This document shows positions 17,863 through 26,706 of a stretch of 64,000 nt of DNA, piece after piece. The translations under genes were made by a program, and so were the position numbers. The first letter of the stretch is position 1. Every line of letters begins with the position of its first letter. The notes below the pieces were generated by a model that was given only the letters and a program-made list of their open reading frames with translations, ran no database searches and had not been told where the DNA came from. The DNA comes from Tenuifilum sp. 4138str (GTDB lineage: Bacteria; Bacteroidota; Bacteroidia; Bacteroidales; Tenuifilaceae), in NCBI RefSeq assembly GCF_041102575.1, contig NZ_JBGCUE010000001.1, positions 186,001 through 250,000 on the forward strand, given 5' to 3'.

Positions 17863-18771
17863 ATGAGTAATAAAGTGCCAATTAACCACTTACGCGAACT
17901 TGAATCGGAAGGAGTGTTTGTTATTCGCGAGGTGGTTTCACAGTTTGAAAACCCTGTGATGCTTTTCAGCGGCGGAAAGGATTCCATAGTGATGTTTCAT
18001 CTAGCCCGCAAGGCTTTTTATCCCGCAAAGGTTCCCTTCCCCCTAATGCACATCGATACCGGCCATAACTTTCAGGAAACACTCGATTTTCGGGATTGGT
18101 TGGTGCAGGAAACCGGAGTGCAGCTAATTGTAAGATACGTGCAGGACTCCATTGATAAGGGTAGGGTAGTAGAGGAAACCGGTTACAATGCCAGCCGAAA
18201 CAAGTTGCAAACCGTTACCCTGCTCGATGCCATTGAGGAATTAAAAATAGATTGTGCCATGGGAGGTGGTCGTCGCGATGAGGAAAAGGCAAGGGCTAAG
18301 GAGCGTTTCTTCTCGCATCGCGATGAGTTTGGTCAGTGGGATCCCAAAAACCAACGCCCTGAGCTCTGGAACCTTTTTAATGGCCGCAAGAATATGGGTG
18401 AGCATTTTAGGGTATTCCCAATTAGTAACTGGACCGAGATGGATGTATGGCAATATATACTAATGGAAAATATTGCTTTACCCTCGCTATACTTCTCGCA
18501 CGAACGTGAGGTTTTTGAGCGCGATGGTGTGCTTTATGCCAAAACTCCCTTCTTAAAGATGAAGGATACCGAAAAAGCCGAAAAACGGATTGTTCGTTTC
18601 CGTACCATTGGCGATGCCACTTGCACAGGTGCTATTGAGTCGGTTGCAAGTAGCGTTGAGGATATTATTCGTGAGGTGGCTGCAACGCGAGTAACTGAAC
18701 GTGGCGGACGTGCTGACGATAAACGCTCCGAGGCAGCTATGGAGGATCGCAAAATTGAAGGTTATTTTTAG
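17863..18771 (+). CDS. cysD: sulfate adenylyltransferase subunit 2
   Basis: 302 residues. The PP-loop motif is MLFSGGKDSIVMFHLARKAF at about residues 26-45, followed by PLMHIDTGHNFQETLDFRD, CAMGGGRRDEEKARAKER and the C-terminal GDATCTGAIESVA and ERGGRADDKRSEAAMEDRKIEGYF, all diagnostic of CysD. With CysN it makes adenylyl sulfate from ATP and sulfate in the cytoplasm. It lies 18 bases upstream of cysN, clearly the same operon. Full length for the family. Confidence 0.96.
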   Translation: MSNKVPINHLRELESEGVFVIREVVSQFENPVMLFSGGKDSIVMFHLARKAFYPAKVPFPLMHIDTGHNFQETLDFRDWLVQETGVQLIVRYVQDSIDKGRVVEETGYNASRNKLQTVTLLDAIEELKIDCAMGGGRRDEEKARAKERFFSHRDEFGQWDPKNQRPELWNLFNGRKNMGEHFRVFPISNWTEMDVWQYILMENIALPSLYFSHEREVFERDGVLYAKTPFLKMKDTEKAEKRIVRFRTIGDATCTGAIESVASSVEDIIREVAATRVTERGGRADDKRSEAAMEDRKIEGYF

Positions 18772-18789
18772 TTTTTAAATCATTTTCCA

Positions 18790-20067
18790 ATGGAAGATAA
18801 AGTAATTGAACGTTCATACCTAGATATGGAGCTTTTGCGGTTTACTACTGCTGGCAGTGTTGACGATGGCAAAAGCACTCTGATTGGACGACTACTATAC
18901 GATTCAAAGGCAATCTTTCAGGATCAGCTGGAAGCAATTGAACGGGCAAGTATAAAGAAAGGCGAAGAGTATATCAATCTTGCCTTACTAACCGATGGTC
19001 TGCGCGCCGAGCGCGAGCAGGGTATAACCATTGATGTGGCATACCGTTATTTCCATACCCCCAAGCGCAAGTTCATTATTGCCGATACTCCGGGTCACGT
19101 ACAGTATACCCGCAACATGGTAACCGGTGCCTCAACTGCAAATGCAGCCGTTATCCTGGTTGATGCCCGCCATGGCGTGATTGAACAAACCATCCGTCAT
19201 GCTTACATTGCCTCGCTTCTCCGTATTCCTCACGTGATAGTATGCGTGAATAAAATGGATTTAGTTGATTTTAAGCAGGATGTTTTTGATAGTATTCAGC
19301 AGAAGTTCCATGAATTTGCAACGCATCTCGATTTGCACGATGTCCGATTCATTCCCATTAGCGCTCTTCTGGGCGATAATGTGGTTGATCGTTCCAAGAA
19401 TATGGATTGGTATCAAGGCCCTACACTGATGTATCTGCTTGAGAACCTGTATATTTCAAATGATTATAATCAGCTCGATGCTCGATTCCCTGTTCAGTAT
19501 GTTATTCGTCCACAATCCATTGAGTTCCACGATTACAGGGGTTATGCCGGACGTATGGCAAGTGGTACATTTAGGGTTGGTGATAGGGTAAAAGTTTTAC
19601 CCTCGGGCTTTACCACTACCATCAAGGGTATCGACTTTTGGACTGATCATCTTGATTCAATTACCGCTCCGCAATCCGGAACAATTATTTTGGAGGACGA
19701 TTTGGACGTATCCAGAGGGTGTATGATTATTCCTGAGGAGAATGGCATTAAGCAGGGGCAGGATGTTGAACTAATGATATGCTGGTTAGGCGATAAACCC
19801 ATGGTTCCCGGTGGTAAGTATGCCCTGAAGCACACCACTAACGATTTGCGCTGCATGGTCAAGGAGGTGAAGTACAAGGTAAACATCAACACCCTGGAAA
19901 AGGATTACAACGACAAATCGGTAGGGATGAATGATATTGCTTGCATTACCATTCGCACAACCAAACCATTGTTTTACGACTCGTACCGCCAGAACCGTGT
20001 TACAGGAAGTTTGATACTTATTGATGAAGCCACTAATGTAACAGTAGGTGCCGGAATGATAGTTTAG
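18790..20067 (+). CDS. cysN: sulfate adenylyltransferase subunit 1 (GTPase)
   Basis: 425 residues. GTPase motifs: G1 GSVDDGKSTLIGRLLYDSK (residues about 17-35), G2 region EREQGITIDVAYRYF, G3 DTPGHVQYTRNM and G4 NKMD. The C-terminal EF-Tu-like barrel domains complete the protein. It uses GTP hydrolysis to drive APS formation by CysD. There is no C-terminal APS-kinase fusion; that activity is encoded separately by cysC upstream. The stop is 5 bases from the stop of the convergent Nudix gene. Confidence 0.96.
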   Translation: MEDKVIERSYLDMELLRFTTAGSVDDGKSTLIGRLLYDSKAIFQDQLEAIERASIKKGEEYINLALLTDGLRAEREQGITIDVAYRYFHTPKRKFIIADTPGHVQYTRNMVTGASTANAAVILVDARHGVIEQTIRHAYIASLLRIPHVIVCVNKMDLVDFKQDVFDSIQQKFHEFATHLDLHDVRFIPISALLGDNVVDRSKNMDWYQGPTLMYLLENLYISNDYNQLDARFPVQYVIRPQSIEFHDYRGYAGRMASGTFRVGDRVKVLPSGFTTTIKGIDFWTDHLDSITAPQSGTIILEDDLDVSRGCMIIPEENGIKQGQDVELMICWLGDKPMVPGGKYALKHTTNDLRCMVKEVKYKVNINTLEKDYNDKSVGMNDIACITIRTTKPLFYDSYRQNRVTGSLILIDEATNVTVGAGMIV

Positions 20068-20072
20068 GCAGT

Positions 20073-20525
20073 TTACTGTTCTGGAAAACCTCTCTTAAGG
20101 CAGCCACGAGCTGCCTTAACTATTTTTGAATGGTCGAATGCCAGCGGGGGAAGATTATCAAGCGGAAACCATTGGGCTTTTGCAGCGTCATCGCCAGCAG
20201 TCGGACTAATTTTATCATCGTTTACCACTCCCCAAAAGGCAATGGCAATGTTTCTATCGCGTGGGTCTCTATCAATATCATCGAATGCACCAATCTGTTT
20301 TAGCTCAACCCCAGCAATCCCGGTTTCCTCAAATAGCTCACGAGCTGCGGCATCAACTAGTAGTTCCTTAATTTCGGGGAAGCCTCCAGGTAAAGCGAAA
20401 TGTCCCTTGTAGGGTTCGTTGCCACGTTCAATGAGTAGAAGGTGGGTTGGCTTATAGTTTATATCGACCTTGAAAATTACGGCATCGACCGTGACAAGCA
20501 TTCGGGGGTACTCGTAGGTATACAT
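20073..20525 (-). CDS. Nudix hydrolase
   Basis: 150 residues. The Nudix box is complete: G-x5-E-x7-REL-x-EE-x-GI within FALPGGFPEIKELLVDAAARELFEETGI (about residues 45-68 for the box). The N-terminus MLVTVDAVIFKV and HLLLIERG, plus the C-terminal W-F-PLDNLPPLAFDH, resemble the ADP-ribose/NrtR-type Nudix group. Substrate is probably a nucleoside diphosphate derivative. It lies 6 bases downstream of a 38-residue membrane peptide gene on the same strand. Confidence 0.88.
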   Translation of the reverse strand: MYTYEYPRMLVTVDAVIFKVDINYKPTHLLLIERGNEPYKGHFALPGGFPEIKELLVDAAARELFEETGIAGVELKQIGAFDDIDRDPRDRNIAIAFWGVVNDDKISPTAGDDAAKAQWFPLDNLPPLAFDHSKIVKAARGCLKRGFPEQ

Positions 20526-20531
20526 GCTAAA

Positions 20532-20648
20532 CTATTCATTATCAGGGTTCTCGTCGTTGTCCGATTTTTTTTGATCACGTTTTCTAAGAGCAACCCAAAT
20601 TGCAAATGCAATAATGGCAATGGCTATCAAAAGTTGGTGTTTTAGCAT
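20532..20648 (-). CDS. 38-residue single-pass membrane peptide
   Basis: Reading the minus strand from the ATG at 20648 gives a 38-codon frame closed by TAG. The N-terminal 20 residues (MLKHQLLIAIAIIAFAIWVA) form one hydrophobic helix; the rest is LRKRDQKKSDNDENPDNE, a basic then acidic hydrophilic tail. This would place the tail in the cytoplasm by the positive-inside rule. The gene ends 6 bases before the Nudix start, suggesting co-transcription. No family is recognised; the support is the clean membrane-anchor composition and the tight spacing. Confidence 0.5.
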   Translation of the reverse strand: MLKHQLLIAIAIIAFAIWVALRKRDQKKSDNDENPDNE

Positions 20649-20819
20649 ACGGTTGAGTTTAGAACGGATTTTGAAAGATACCAAAAATATGTTTTAATGT
20701 CAAGCAAAACTATAATTATGCAGACTTGCATAGAGAATGCATTGGAATCAATTGGATTACATTCTTTCAGATTCCTTTCGTTTGGCCCACCAAGCCATTG
20801 CCTTCCGTTCCGTTATGGC

Positions 20820-21587
20820 TTATAGTACTCGCTTAATAATCCTAAGCTTGTGGGTGTATATGCCCAGTTGTGAGTTGTAAATCCCTTGATGGTCAAATTT
20901 ATCAATTCGAACGTAACCGGAGCTATGTACTATTTCATTGGGATTGATTAGAATACCAACATGGATAATGTGTCCCTCTTCGTTATCGAAGAAAGCAATA
21001 TCGCCGGGTTGGGCATGGTCGACAAACTCAACAGTTTGGCCGTTTTGAACCTGTTGCCACGCATCGCGTGGGAGGAATACCCCGGCAGTTCTGAAGCAAA
21101 CCTGAACCAGGCCAGAACAATCGATGCCGAAAATCGATTTGCCGCCCCATAGGTACGGGGTGTTTATAAATGCTTGGGCGGTTTTGATTATATGATCCAA
21201 AGGATTAGTGGGCAGAGAGGGAATATTGGCAGTAAGTTCAAAATTTGAGCCGTTTAAGTGGAATTTTTTTCCAGAATATCCGTAAAGAATCGATCCCGGA
21301 CTAAGTAAATACCTTGAGTTATCATCTACCTTTATGGCCTCGGCCAGTGATGAGAGAACCGAAAAGTTGGTAAGTTCCTTTTCGCTGCTAGTGTCTGCTA
21401 CAATATCAATTAGCCTGGAGTCCACCCATCCCGGGTAGCTGTCAAGGGTGCTTTCAATTCTATACCATTGCTTAAAATTCTCAAGAATTGTAACCTTTTC
21501 GCCAAAAAGTAGTTGGTTAACCATCTCAGTGGTTTCATTGGGTTCCTTGCGAACCGGAACCAAGCTTTTAGCTGCCAATCCCAGCAT
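20820..21587 (-). CDS. NlpC/P60 family cell-wall peptidase with SH3 domains
   Basis: 255 residues. The C40 catalytic Cys is in FGIDCSGLVQVCF (about residue 155) and the catalytic His in GHIIHVGILI (about 215). The N-terminal half has bacterial SH3-type repeats: LLFGEKVTILENFKQWYRIESTLDSYPGWVDSRLI. This domain order (SH3b-SH3b-NlpC/P60) is that of gamma-D-glutamyl-diamino acid endopeptidases acting on peptidoglycan peptides. No clear signal peptide is seen. Homologues with this architecture hydrolyse muropeptides or stem peptides during recycling. Reading frame stays open for 20 codons beyond the stop codon (see findings). Confidence 0.88.
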   Translation of the reverse strand: MLGLAAKSLVPVRKEPNETTEMVNQLLFGEKVTILENFKQWYRIESTLDSYPGWVDSRLIDIVADTSSEKELTNFSVLSSLAEAIKVDDNSRYLLSPGSILYGYSGKKFHLNGSNFELTANIPSLPTNPLDHIIKTAQAFINTPYLWGGKSIFGIDCSGLVQVCFRTAGVFLPRDAWQQVQNGQTVEFVDHAQPGDIAFFDNEEGHIIHVGILINPNEIVHSSGYVRIDKFDHQGIYNSQLGIYTHKLRIIKRVL

Positions 21588-21646
21588 AATTGCTATTTTT
21601 TTTGTAAATATAGCAATTATCAGGTTTTATTCAATAACTATTGTAG

Positions 21647-22204
21647 CTATTGCCACATGGCAGTTATCCGAGCGGTAAGGTTCTTCCCGTTTACTATTTG
21701 TTCCACATCAACCTTTAAGGGTGATTTAAGTGTGATTTCAAGGGTATGCTCAATCCAGCCTGCAATTCGCTCCATTATGAGTTTTTCATCAACATGAAAC
21801 TTGTCAAGCTGAAGTACTGCTTTTTTATCGGAACTTTCCACCACTTTAATGTCGGCAGGTTGGTAGTAAGTGGAAAATATACTTGATGCTCTACTTAATA
21901 CAAATTGTGGTGAACTTATCCTAACAAATATTTTGTATATGCCTTTGAGGGCTATATCAGCGCTAAACCTTCCAATTTCACGTGCTGCCTTATTGTAATC
22001 GCCATTGTAAAACAAATCGGCTACTTTTTGTGTAGGTATGATTACCGATTCAATTAACGGATACCATGTTGTTGCATAAATAGGTTTTTCAATAATCTCA
22101 CGCGATGAGCTTGGTAGTGACTTTAGCCATTCCGAGTAGCGGTTAATAAAGTTGGCTTTTACAAAGTCAGGGGTTGCTTTTACTGCTGAACCTTTTATTT
22201 CCAT
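21647..22204 (-). CDS. hypothetical protein, 185 residues
   Basis: No family recognised with confidence. The protein starts MEIKGSAVKATPDFVKANF and has a long helical middle (about 25-100) with an alternating pattern, followed by VVESSDKKAVLQLDKFHVDEKLIMERIAGWIEHTLEITLKSPLKVDVEQIVNGKNLTARITAMWQ, a mixed alpha/beta end. The layout is vaguely similar to the DUF2378/V4R-like group, which I cannot confirm. No signal peptide or membrane segment. It is transcribed toward the NlpC/P60 gene, 59 bases away, and may share its transcript. Confidence 0.6.
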   Translation of the reverse strand: MEIKGSAVKATPDFVKANFINRYSEWLKSLPSSSREIIEKPIYATTWYPLIESVIIPTQKVADLFYNGDYNKAAREIGRFSADIALKGIYKIFVRISSPQFVLSRASSIFSTYYQPADIKVVESSDKKAVLQLDKFHVDEKLIMERIAGWIEHTLEITLKSPLKVDVEQIVNGKNLTARITAMWQ

Positions 22205-22298
22205 GTTTTTTCATTTTACACAATTTTAAACAAACTTTTGATTATTATCAATTTTTTTTGACGTTAATTCTTTGATTGATGATGAATGTATATGGTTA

Positions 22299-23528
22299 TT
22301 ATTTTCTGCAGGTGTTGAAATGCAAACCCTGAGCATCGATGTTACCCAAACTGCCCGATATTGAGAAGCATTTACAAGCTTCTTGCCTTTCACCTATTTG
22401 CAGCAGAGCTAAACCTTTTAGCAGGTACGACTCTGCAGTGCAATAGTTCTGGTTGATTGCTTTATCAAAGTCGACAATTGCTTGTCGGGGTTGGTCGGTT
22501 TTTAGGTAGATTTTTCCCCTAAGCAGAATAAGTTCTATGTTATCCGGAGTAAACTTGAGCATTTTGGCTATTGCCAGTAGGGCATCGGTATAGTATCCTG
22601 ACTCATAAGCATACCTTGCTAGGTTTAAATTTGCTTCGGTGTTGTTGGGGAAATACACAAGGTATTCCTTTAGGGTTTCATACGCCTCGCTATAGCGATC
22701 TAATTTACTGAGGATTTTTGCCTTCAACAGCAAGTAATCGGGTTTATTCCCTGACTTGTCAATAGCTTGCTCGATTTGCGTTAACGCTTTTCCGCTTTGA
22801 TTAAGGTTAAATAGTGCATTGGCCTGCAGTGCCAAGTAAACATAATTCCTTTTGCTCCGATGGTATGCGTTCTCAAAATCTCTTAGTGCAAGTGAAAAGT
22901 TTCCGGCATAAAGGTGCGCACGTCCCCGTAACTCAAATAGTTCTGCTTTTGATTTTTTACTTTTTATCCTTTTGTTAAGGAGCTCAATAGCCTCGTCGTA
23001 GTTTTGGTTACCGATTAGGTAACGGGCATAGTGAATATCCTTTTCAATTGCGGAATACCATTCTTTGTCCCAGATTTTTTGCCATTCCTTTAAGGAATGC
23101 GCAAATGAAAAGTCGTTACTGAGTAGGTAGCTACTTTCAGATTCTCTATATATTGACTGTAAATTCTGACGAGTCCATTCAATACAGTTTACAGTATCGC
23201 CCATGAGGCAATATGTTCTTGCCAGTTGATACGATGCAATGCCTGAGCGTTGTTGTTCAGCCTGTAAAAAGGCCTCAATGGCCTCATTATACCGATTGGC
23301 TTGCAAAAGGGCTTTCCCTTTTACAAGGTAATACTGGTAACGGTATGGTTTGGCATTGAAGCACGAATCAGCCCAGCTGAGGGCATTCTTTGTATCGTTT
23401 AGTTCAAGCGCTGCCTCTGCTCTGTAGTAAGCATTTGGCATTTTCTGGGAGTAGCCCAGTTGGCAAATAAGTTGAATAGCTAGAATTGCTATGTGCAGTT
23501 TTACTGATTTGCCTAAAGAATCGGGCAT
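22299..23528 (-). CDS. tetratricopeptide repeat protein, exported
   Basis: 409 residues with an N-terminal hydrophobic stretch (about 9-27, ending CQLGYSQ) that looks like a signal peptide. TPR units run through most of the protein, for example YYRAEAALELNDTKNALSWADSCF, YYLVKGKALLQANRYNEAIEAFLQA, LFELRGRAHLYAGNFSLALRDFENA and ILLRGKIYLKTDQPRQAIVDFDKAI; ten or more repeats are likely. It probably serves as a protein-binding scaffold in the periplasm. The start codon is 3 bases from the pyruvate kinase stop, so it is co-transcribed with that gene, but a functional link is not evident. Confidence 0.82.
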   Translation of the reverse strand: MPDSLGKSVKLHIAILAIQLICQLGYSQKMPNAYYRAEAALELNDTKNALSWADSCFNAKPYRYQYYLVKGKALLQANRYNEAIEAFLQAEQQRSGIASYQLARTYCLMGDTVNCIEWTRQNLQSIYRESESSYLLSNDFSFAHSLKEWQKIWDKEWYSAIEKDIHYARYLIGNQNYDEAIELLNKRIKSKKSKAELFELRGRAHLYAGNFSLALRDFENAYHRSKRNYVYLALQANALFNLNQSGKALTQIEQAIDKSGNKPDYLLLKAKILSKLDRYSEAYETLKEYLVYFPNNTEANLNLARYAYESGYYTDALLAIAKMLKFTPDNIELILLRGKIYLKTDQPRQAIVDFDKAINQNYCTAESYLLKGLALLQIGERQEACKCFSISGSLGNIDAQGLHFNTCRK

Positions 23529-23531
23529 TTT

Positions 23532-24947
23532 TTACTTTTTGGATACCAGATTTTTTACCTTGCTAATTTCCATGAACGAAGCACCATTGCTGGGTCCAAA
23601 GCTACCTCCAATGATAAGTACCATGTCCTCGGAAGCTATTTTTCGGCGTTCGAGCATGGTGCCAATGGCATCGGTTAGGAAATGGTCGCGTGAGGTGCGG
23701 GGCTCCATGTAAACTGCTTCCACTCCATACGATAGCGCTAACTCGCGCATTACATGTTGCTTGTAGCAAATGGCAAATATGGGAATTCTACCACGGAATG
23801 CAGCAAGGTATCGGCCGGTGCGACCTGTAAGTGTATCAACAATAATAGCTTTAATGGGAAGCGATGAACATGCCCTAACGGCAGCTTTAGCCAGGGTTGC
23901 TGTTACCTCGTTGTTAATTCGAACAAGGTTTACTGAAAGGTCAGCCTCTTGGGCTTCCTCAACCTCGCGAGCAACGCGGGTCATCACCTCAACCGCTTCA
24001 ACGGGGTACTGACCGTATGCCGTTTCGCCGCTTAGCATAATGGCGTCGGTACGTTCGTATATGGCATTGGCTATATCGCTGATTTCAGCACGCGTGGGAC
24101 GCGGATGCTCAATCATGGTATGTAACATCTGGGTTGCAATTATTACCGGCTTTTTACTTTCTATACATTTCCTAACAATTCTGCGTTGTATAATAGGTAG
24201 TTTCTCGGCAGGAATCTCGATGCCTAAATCGCCACGAGCCACCATTACGCCGTAGGCGTGGTCAAGGATTTCGTCAATATTATCAACACCTTGTTGGTTC
24301 TCAATTTTGGCAATAATTTTAATTGGGCTATTGTGTTTATGGAGTATCTCCTTGATTTCAAGCACGTCGTGTTTGTTACGAACAAAGCTGTGAGCAATGA
24401 AATCTATATTGTTTTCAATGGCAAACTGAACAAAAGCCTTATCCTTTTCGGTTAGCGAGGGAAGGTTGATGTGCACATTCGGTATGTTTACACTTTTCCG
24501 CAATTTTATGGTACCACAGTTTGTTACCTCGCAGGAGAGGGCATTGTCCTTTTTATCAACCACTTTTAATTCAATTTCGCCATCATCTATAAGAATGGTG
24601 TTACCAACTGGCACTTCGGCCGCAATGTTCGGGTAGCTAACGTACACGGTGTCGTTTCCAGAGGCTCCATCGGGGTTACCAATAATCTTTATGTTCATTC
24701 CGGTTTCCACCTTAATTTCCTCACCATTTGATGAGGTTCTAATCTCGGGGCCTTTAGTATCGACAAGTATAGCGATGTTTTCAGAAACGCTCCGGATATT
24801 GGAAATCAGATTTTTGGCTGATTCTGGGTTCATGTGGGCGGTGTTCAAACGCGCAACGTTCATTCCGGCCTGGTAAAGGGCTCTTATAAAATCTACATCG
24901 GAACGCTTATCGGATATGGTGGCAACTATTTTTGTACGTTTGAGCAT
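23532..24947 (-). CDS. pyk: pyruvate kinase
   Basis: 471 residues. Recognisable are TKIVATISDKRSD and GMNVARLNTAHM at the N-terminus, LVDTKGPEIRT, the metal/substrate segment IAKIENQQGVDNIDEIL with GVMVARGDLGIEIP, and IIATQMLHTMIEHPRPTRAEISDIANAI. The enzyme makes pyruvate and ATP from PEP in glycolysis. Length is standard. A minus-strand TATTTTTG element at 24964-24971 probably is the -7 box. The TPR gene follows in the same operon. Pyruvate phosphate dikinase (40.6 kb) and pycB (36.8 kb) in this window act on the same PEP/pyruvate node. Confidence 0.96.
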   Translation of the reverse strand: MLKRTKIVATISDKRSDVDFIRALYQAGMNVARLNTAHMNPESAKNLISNIRSVSENIAILVDTKGPEIRTSSNGEEIKVETGMNIKIIGNPDGASGNDTVYVSYPNIAAEVPVGNTILIDDGEIELKVVDKKDNALSCEVTNCGTIKLRKSVNIPNVHINLPSLTEKDKAFVQFAIENNIDFIAHSFVRNKHDVLEIKEILHKHNSPIKIIAKIENQQGVDNIDEILDHAYGVMVARGDLGIEIPAEKLPIIQRRIVRKCIESKKPVIIATQMLHTMIEHPRPTRAEISDIANAIYERTDAIMLSGETAYGQYPVEAVEVMTRVAREVEEAQEADLSVNLVRINNEVTATLAKAAVRACSSLPIKAIIVDTLTGRTGRYLAAFRGRIPIFAICYKQHVMRELALSYGVEAVYMEPRTSRDHFLTDAIGTMLERRKIASEDMVLIIGGSFGPSNGASFMEISKVKNLVSKK

Positions 24948-24992
24948 AGGTGGATTTTTTTTGCAAAAATACTCAAGTTTTTGTTAAGCTTT

Positions 24993-25034
24993 CTAAAAAA
25001 AGAAAAGGGCAATCGAAAATTCGAAAGCCCTTTT
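24993..25034 (-). terminator. terminator of the heme-copper oxidase operon
   Basis: On the minus strand AAAAGGGC (25027-25034) pairs with GCCCTTTT (25003-25010) around a further internal TCGAA/TTCGA helix, followed by a T-rich tract. Confidence 0.75.
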
Positions 25035-25053
25035 GCGTATTACGTTAAGTAAA

Positions 25054-26691
25054 TTATTCGGGAAGTATTTGCTCCTTAGGTAGTTTTGATGGTTTGAAGA
25101 TTTCAATAATTCCTTTTACTCCGATTGTGAGGACAAGGTTGAAAAAGTATGACAAGTAGGCTAAAAGTAATGCTGCTCCAGCTAATGCTGCAAGAATCAT
25201 AAAAATATCAAACTCGCCATTGTAGTAGATGGTTCTGCGGAGCATGCCTTTAAGCCCAGCCATGCCCATGAACGCACCCATACCTATACCTCCAAGTAGA
25301 TGTAGCCAGAAATGCCATGATGTAAGCTTTACGCTAAAAATGTTCAAACCATTAGTTAGTACGGGTAGTAATTTATAAACTACTGCATATAGGGTCATGG
25401 TAAGTCCAATCAGAACAGCAACGTGGACGTGAGGCCCAACAATCCATTGTGTGTTGTGTAGTATACGATTCATCCCCATATCGGCTTGGATAATTCCTGC
25501 TGCAACAGCTAGGGCAAAACCAAGTAAACCTCCAAGGAAAAATTTTAGTTCTGGTGTCCATTTTAGAGGGCGTGCACCCCAAAGAGTTACTAAACTTATA
25601 AATAGAGCTAAGCCTTGGGTTATAAGCTCAAACGCTGTTACAAATTGACCAGACACAAGTTTTAGCATTAAGGGCTGCGCCTGATCGGAAAGGAGGTGGT
25701 GCGACCAAACTGTCCAGGAAACTACTAGTTCGAGCAAAAGTAGTGCCCTAGCTACGTTCTCCATGTATACATTTTTAACGCCAGTTATTAGCATGGCAAG
25801 TAGGTACCAAGTACCGGCAACAAAAATGAGAACTAAACCATCAGCTATTAGGTCGAGCCCCCACCAGAACATGTTCTTGTAGAGGAGCGCATCAATCCAT
25901 GAGTTTTGTAGGTTAAATCCCAAAATATGTCCTACTAAGTAAACCAGAATAAGCACTCCCGTAAAGGTTATTATACCAGCATTCAGGAATACATCAACCG
26001 ATCCCCTAGCAATGGCAGCAACTGGTAATGGTACTTGGTGATGTTTACGATTTTCTTTTTTTCGGAAAAGGTTTGCTAGCCCCGATACTCCCAGTGCCGA
26101 AGCCAAAAGTGAACCACCCGGTTGCTTTTCCCACCCTTTAGGGGTGTAAGTAATTGTTTTAAAAACAATAACAACAAAAATTATGGAGGCCACCATTACC
26201 AAGGCAATTCCAAGAATAAAGAATGTGCCACCCCATGGCCCAAATTGATTAAAGTCAGCTGGTAGTGGCCAGTATAGGGTATATAGAGGCCCATAATGCG
26301 AAAGGAATCCTGCAAACCAGAAAACGAAAACCCCAATAGTAATCAGCCAAAACGACCAATTTGCAGCTTTAAATCCCCATAATGGTTTTTTAAGAAGGAA
26401 AGATAACGCAAAATAGAAGGCGCCAAACACAAGGGTGTAGGTGGCACCAAAGATACCAACAAGTGGATGTGCAGTTAGGATTGCAAAGTATTGATGTTCA
26501 GGAATTAGTTCAGTGAGTGAGTTTGGTGATGCAAGGATTAAGCGCATTATCATCCCTTCAATTACAGCAAAGCCATAGTAAACAAGTGATACTACAGTAA
26601 ACCTTAAGGTTAATTTTTGTAATGGGGTAAGGCCTGCTAAGCGTCCGTTTACCTCATTGCCATTTATTAAAGTATCTATAAACTTTTTCAT
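25054..26691 (-). CDS. heme-copper oxidase superfamily catalytic subunit, nitric oxide reductase-like with altered metal site
   Basis: 545 residues with 12-14 membrane helices. Heme ligands are intact: H75 (helix II, ILTAHPLVG) and H423 for the low-spin heme, H421 (VGPHVHVAV) for the high-spin heme. Two metal-B histidines are present as H331-H332 (WSHHLL). The third, normally in helix VI, is missing: the segment FWWGLDLIADGLVL (275-288) aligns with NorB WVVHLWVEG so that D280 takes the His position and D284 the FeB-binding Glu position. The canonical oxidase GHPEVY and cbb3 GHNAVGF motifs are absent. This points to an atypical nitric oxide reductase rather than an oxygen reductase. The partner subunit is encoded immediately upstream (15 bases). 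Confidence 0.75.
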   Translation of the reverse strand: MKKFIDTLINGNEVNGRLAGLTPLQKLTLRFTVVSLVYYGFAVIEGMIMRLILASPNSLTELIPEHQYFAILTAHPLVGIFGATYTLVFGAFYFALSFLLKKPLWGFKAANWSFWLITIGVFVFWFAGFLSHYGPLYTLYWPLPADFNQFGPWGGTFFILGIALVMVASIIFVVIVFKTITYTPKGWEKQPGGSLLASALGVSGLANLFRKKENRKHHQVPLPVAAIARGSVDVFLNAGIITFTGVLILVYLVGHILGFNLQNSWIDALLYKNMFWWGLDLIADGLVLIFVAGTWYLLAMLITGVKNVYMENVARALLLLELVVSWTVWSHHLLSDQAQPLMLKLVSGQFVTAFELITQGLALFISLVTLWGARPLKWTPELKFFLGGLLGFALAVAAGIIQADMGMNRILHNTQWIVGPHVHVAVLIGLTMTLYAVVYKLLPVLTNGLNIFSVKLTSWHFWLHLLGGIGMGAFMGMAGLKGMLRRTIYYNGEFDIFMILAALAGAALLLAYLSYFFNLVLTIGVKGIIEIFKPSKLPKEQILPE

Positions 26692-26706
26692 AGACCAACA
26701 ATTTTA

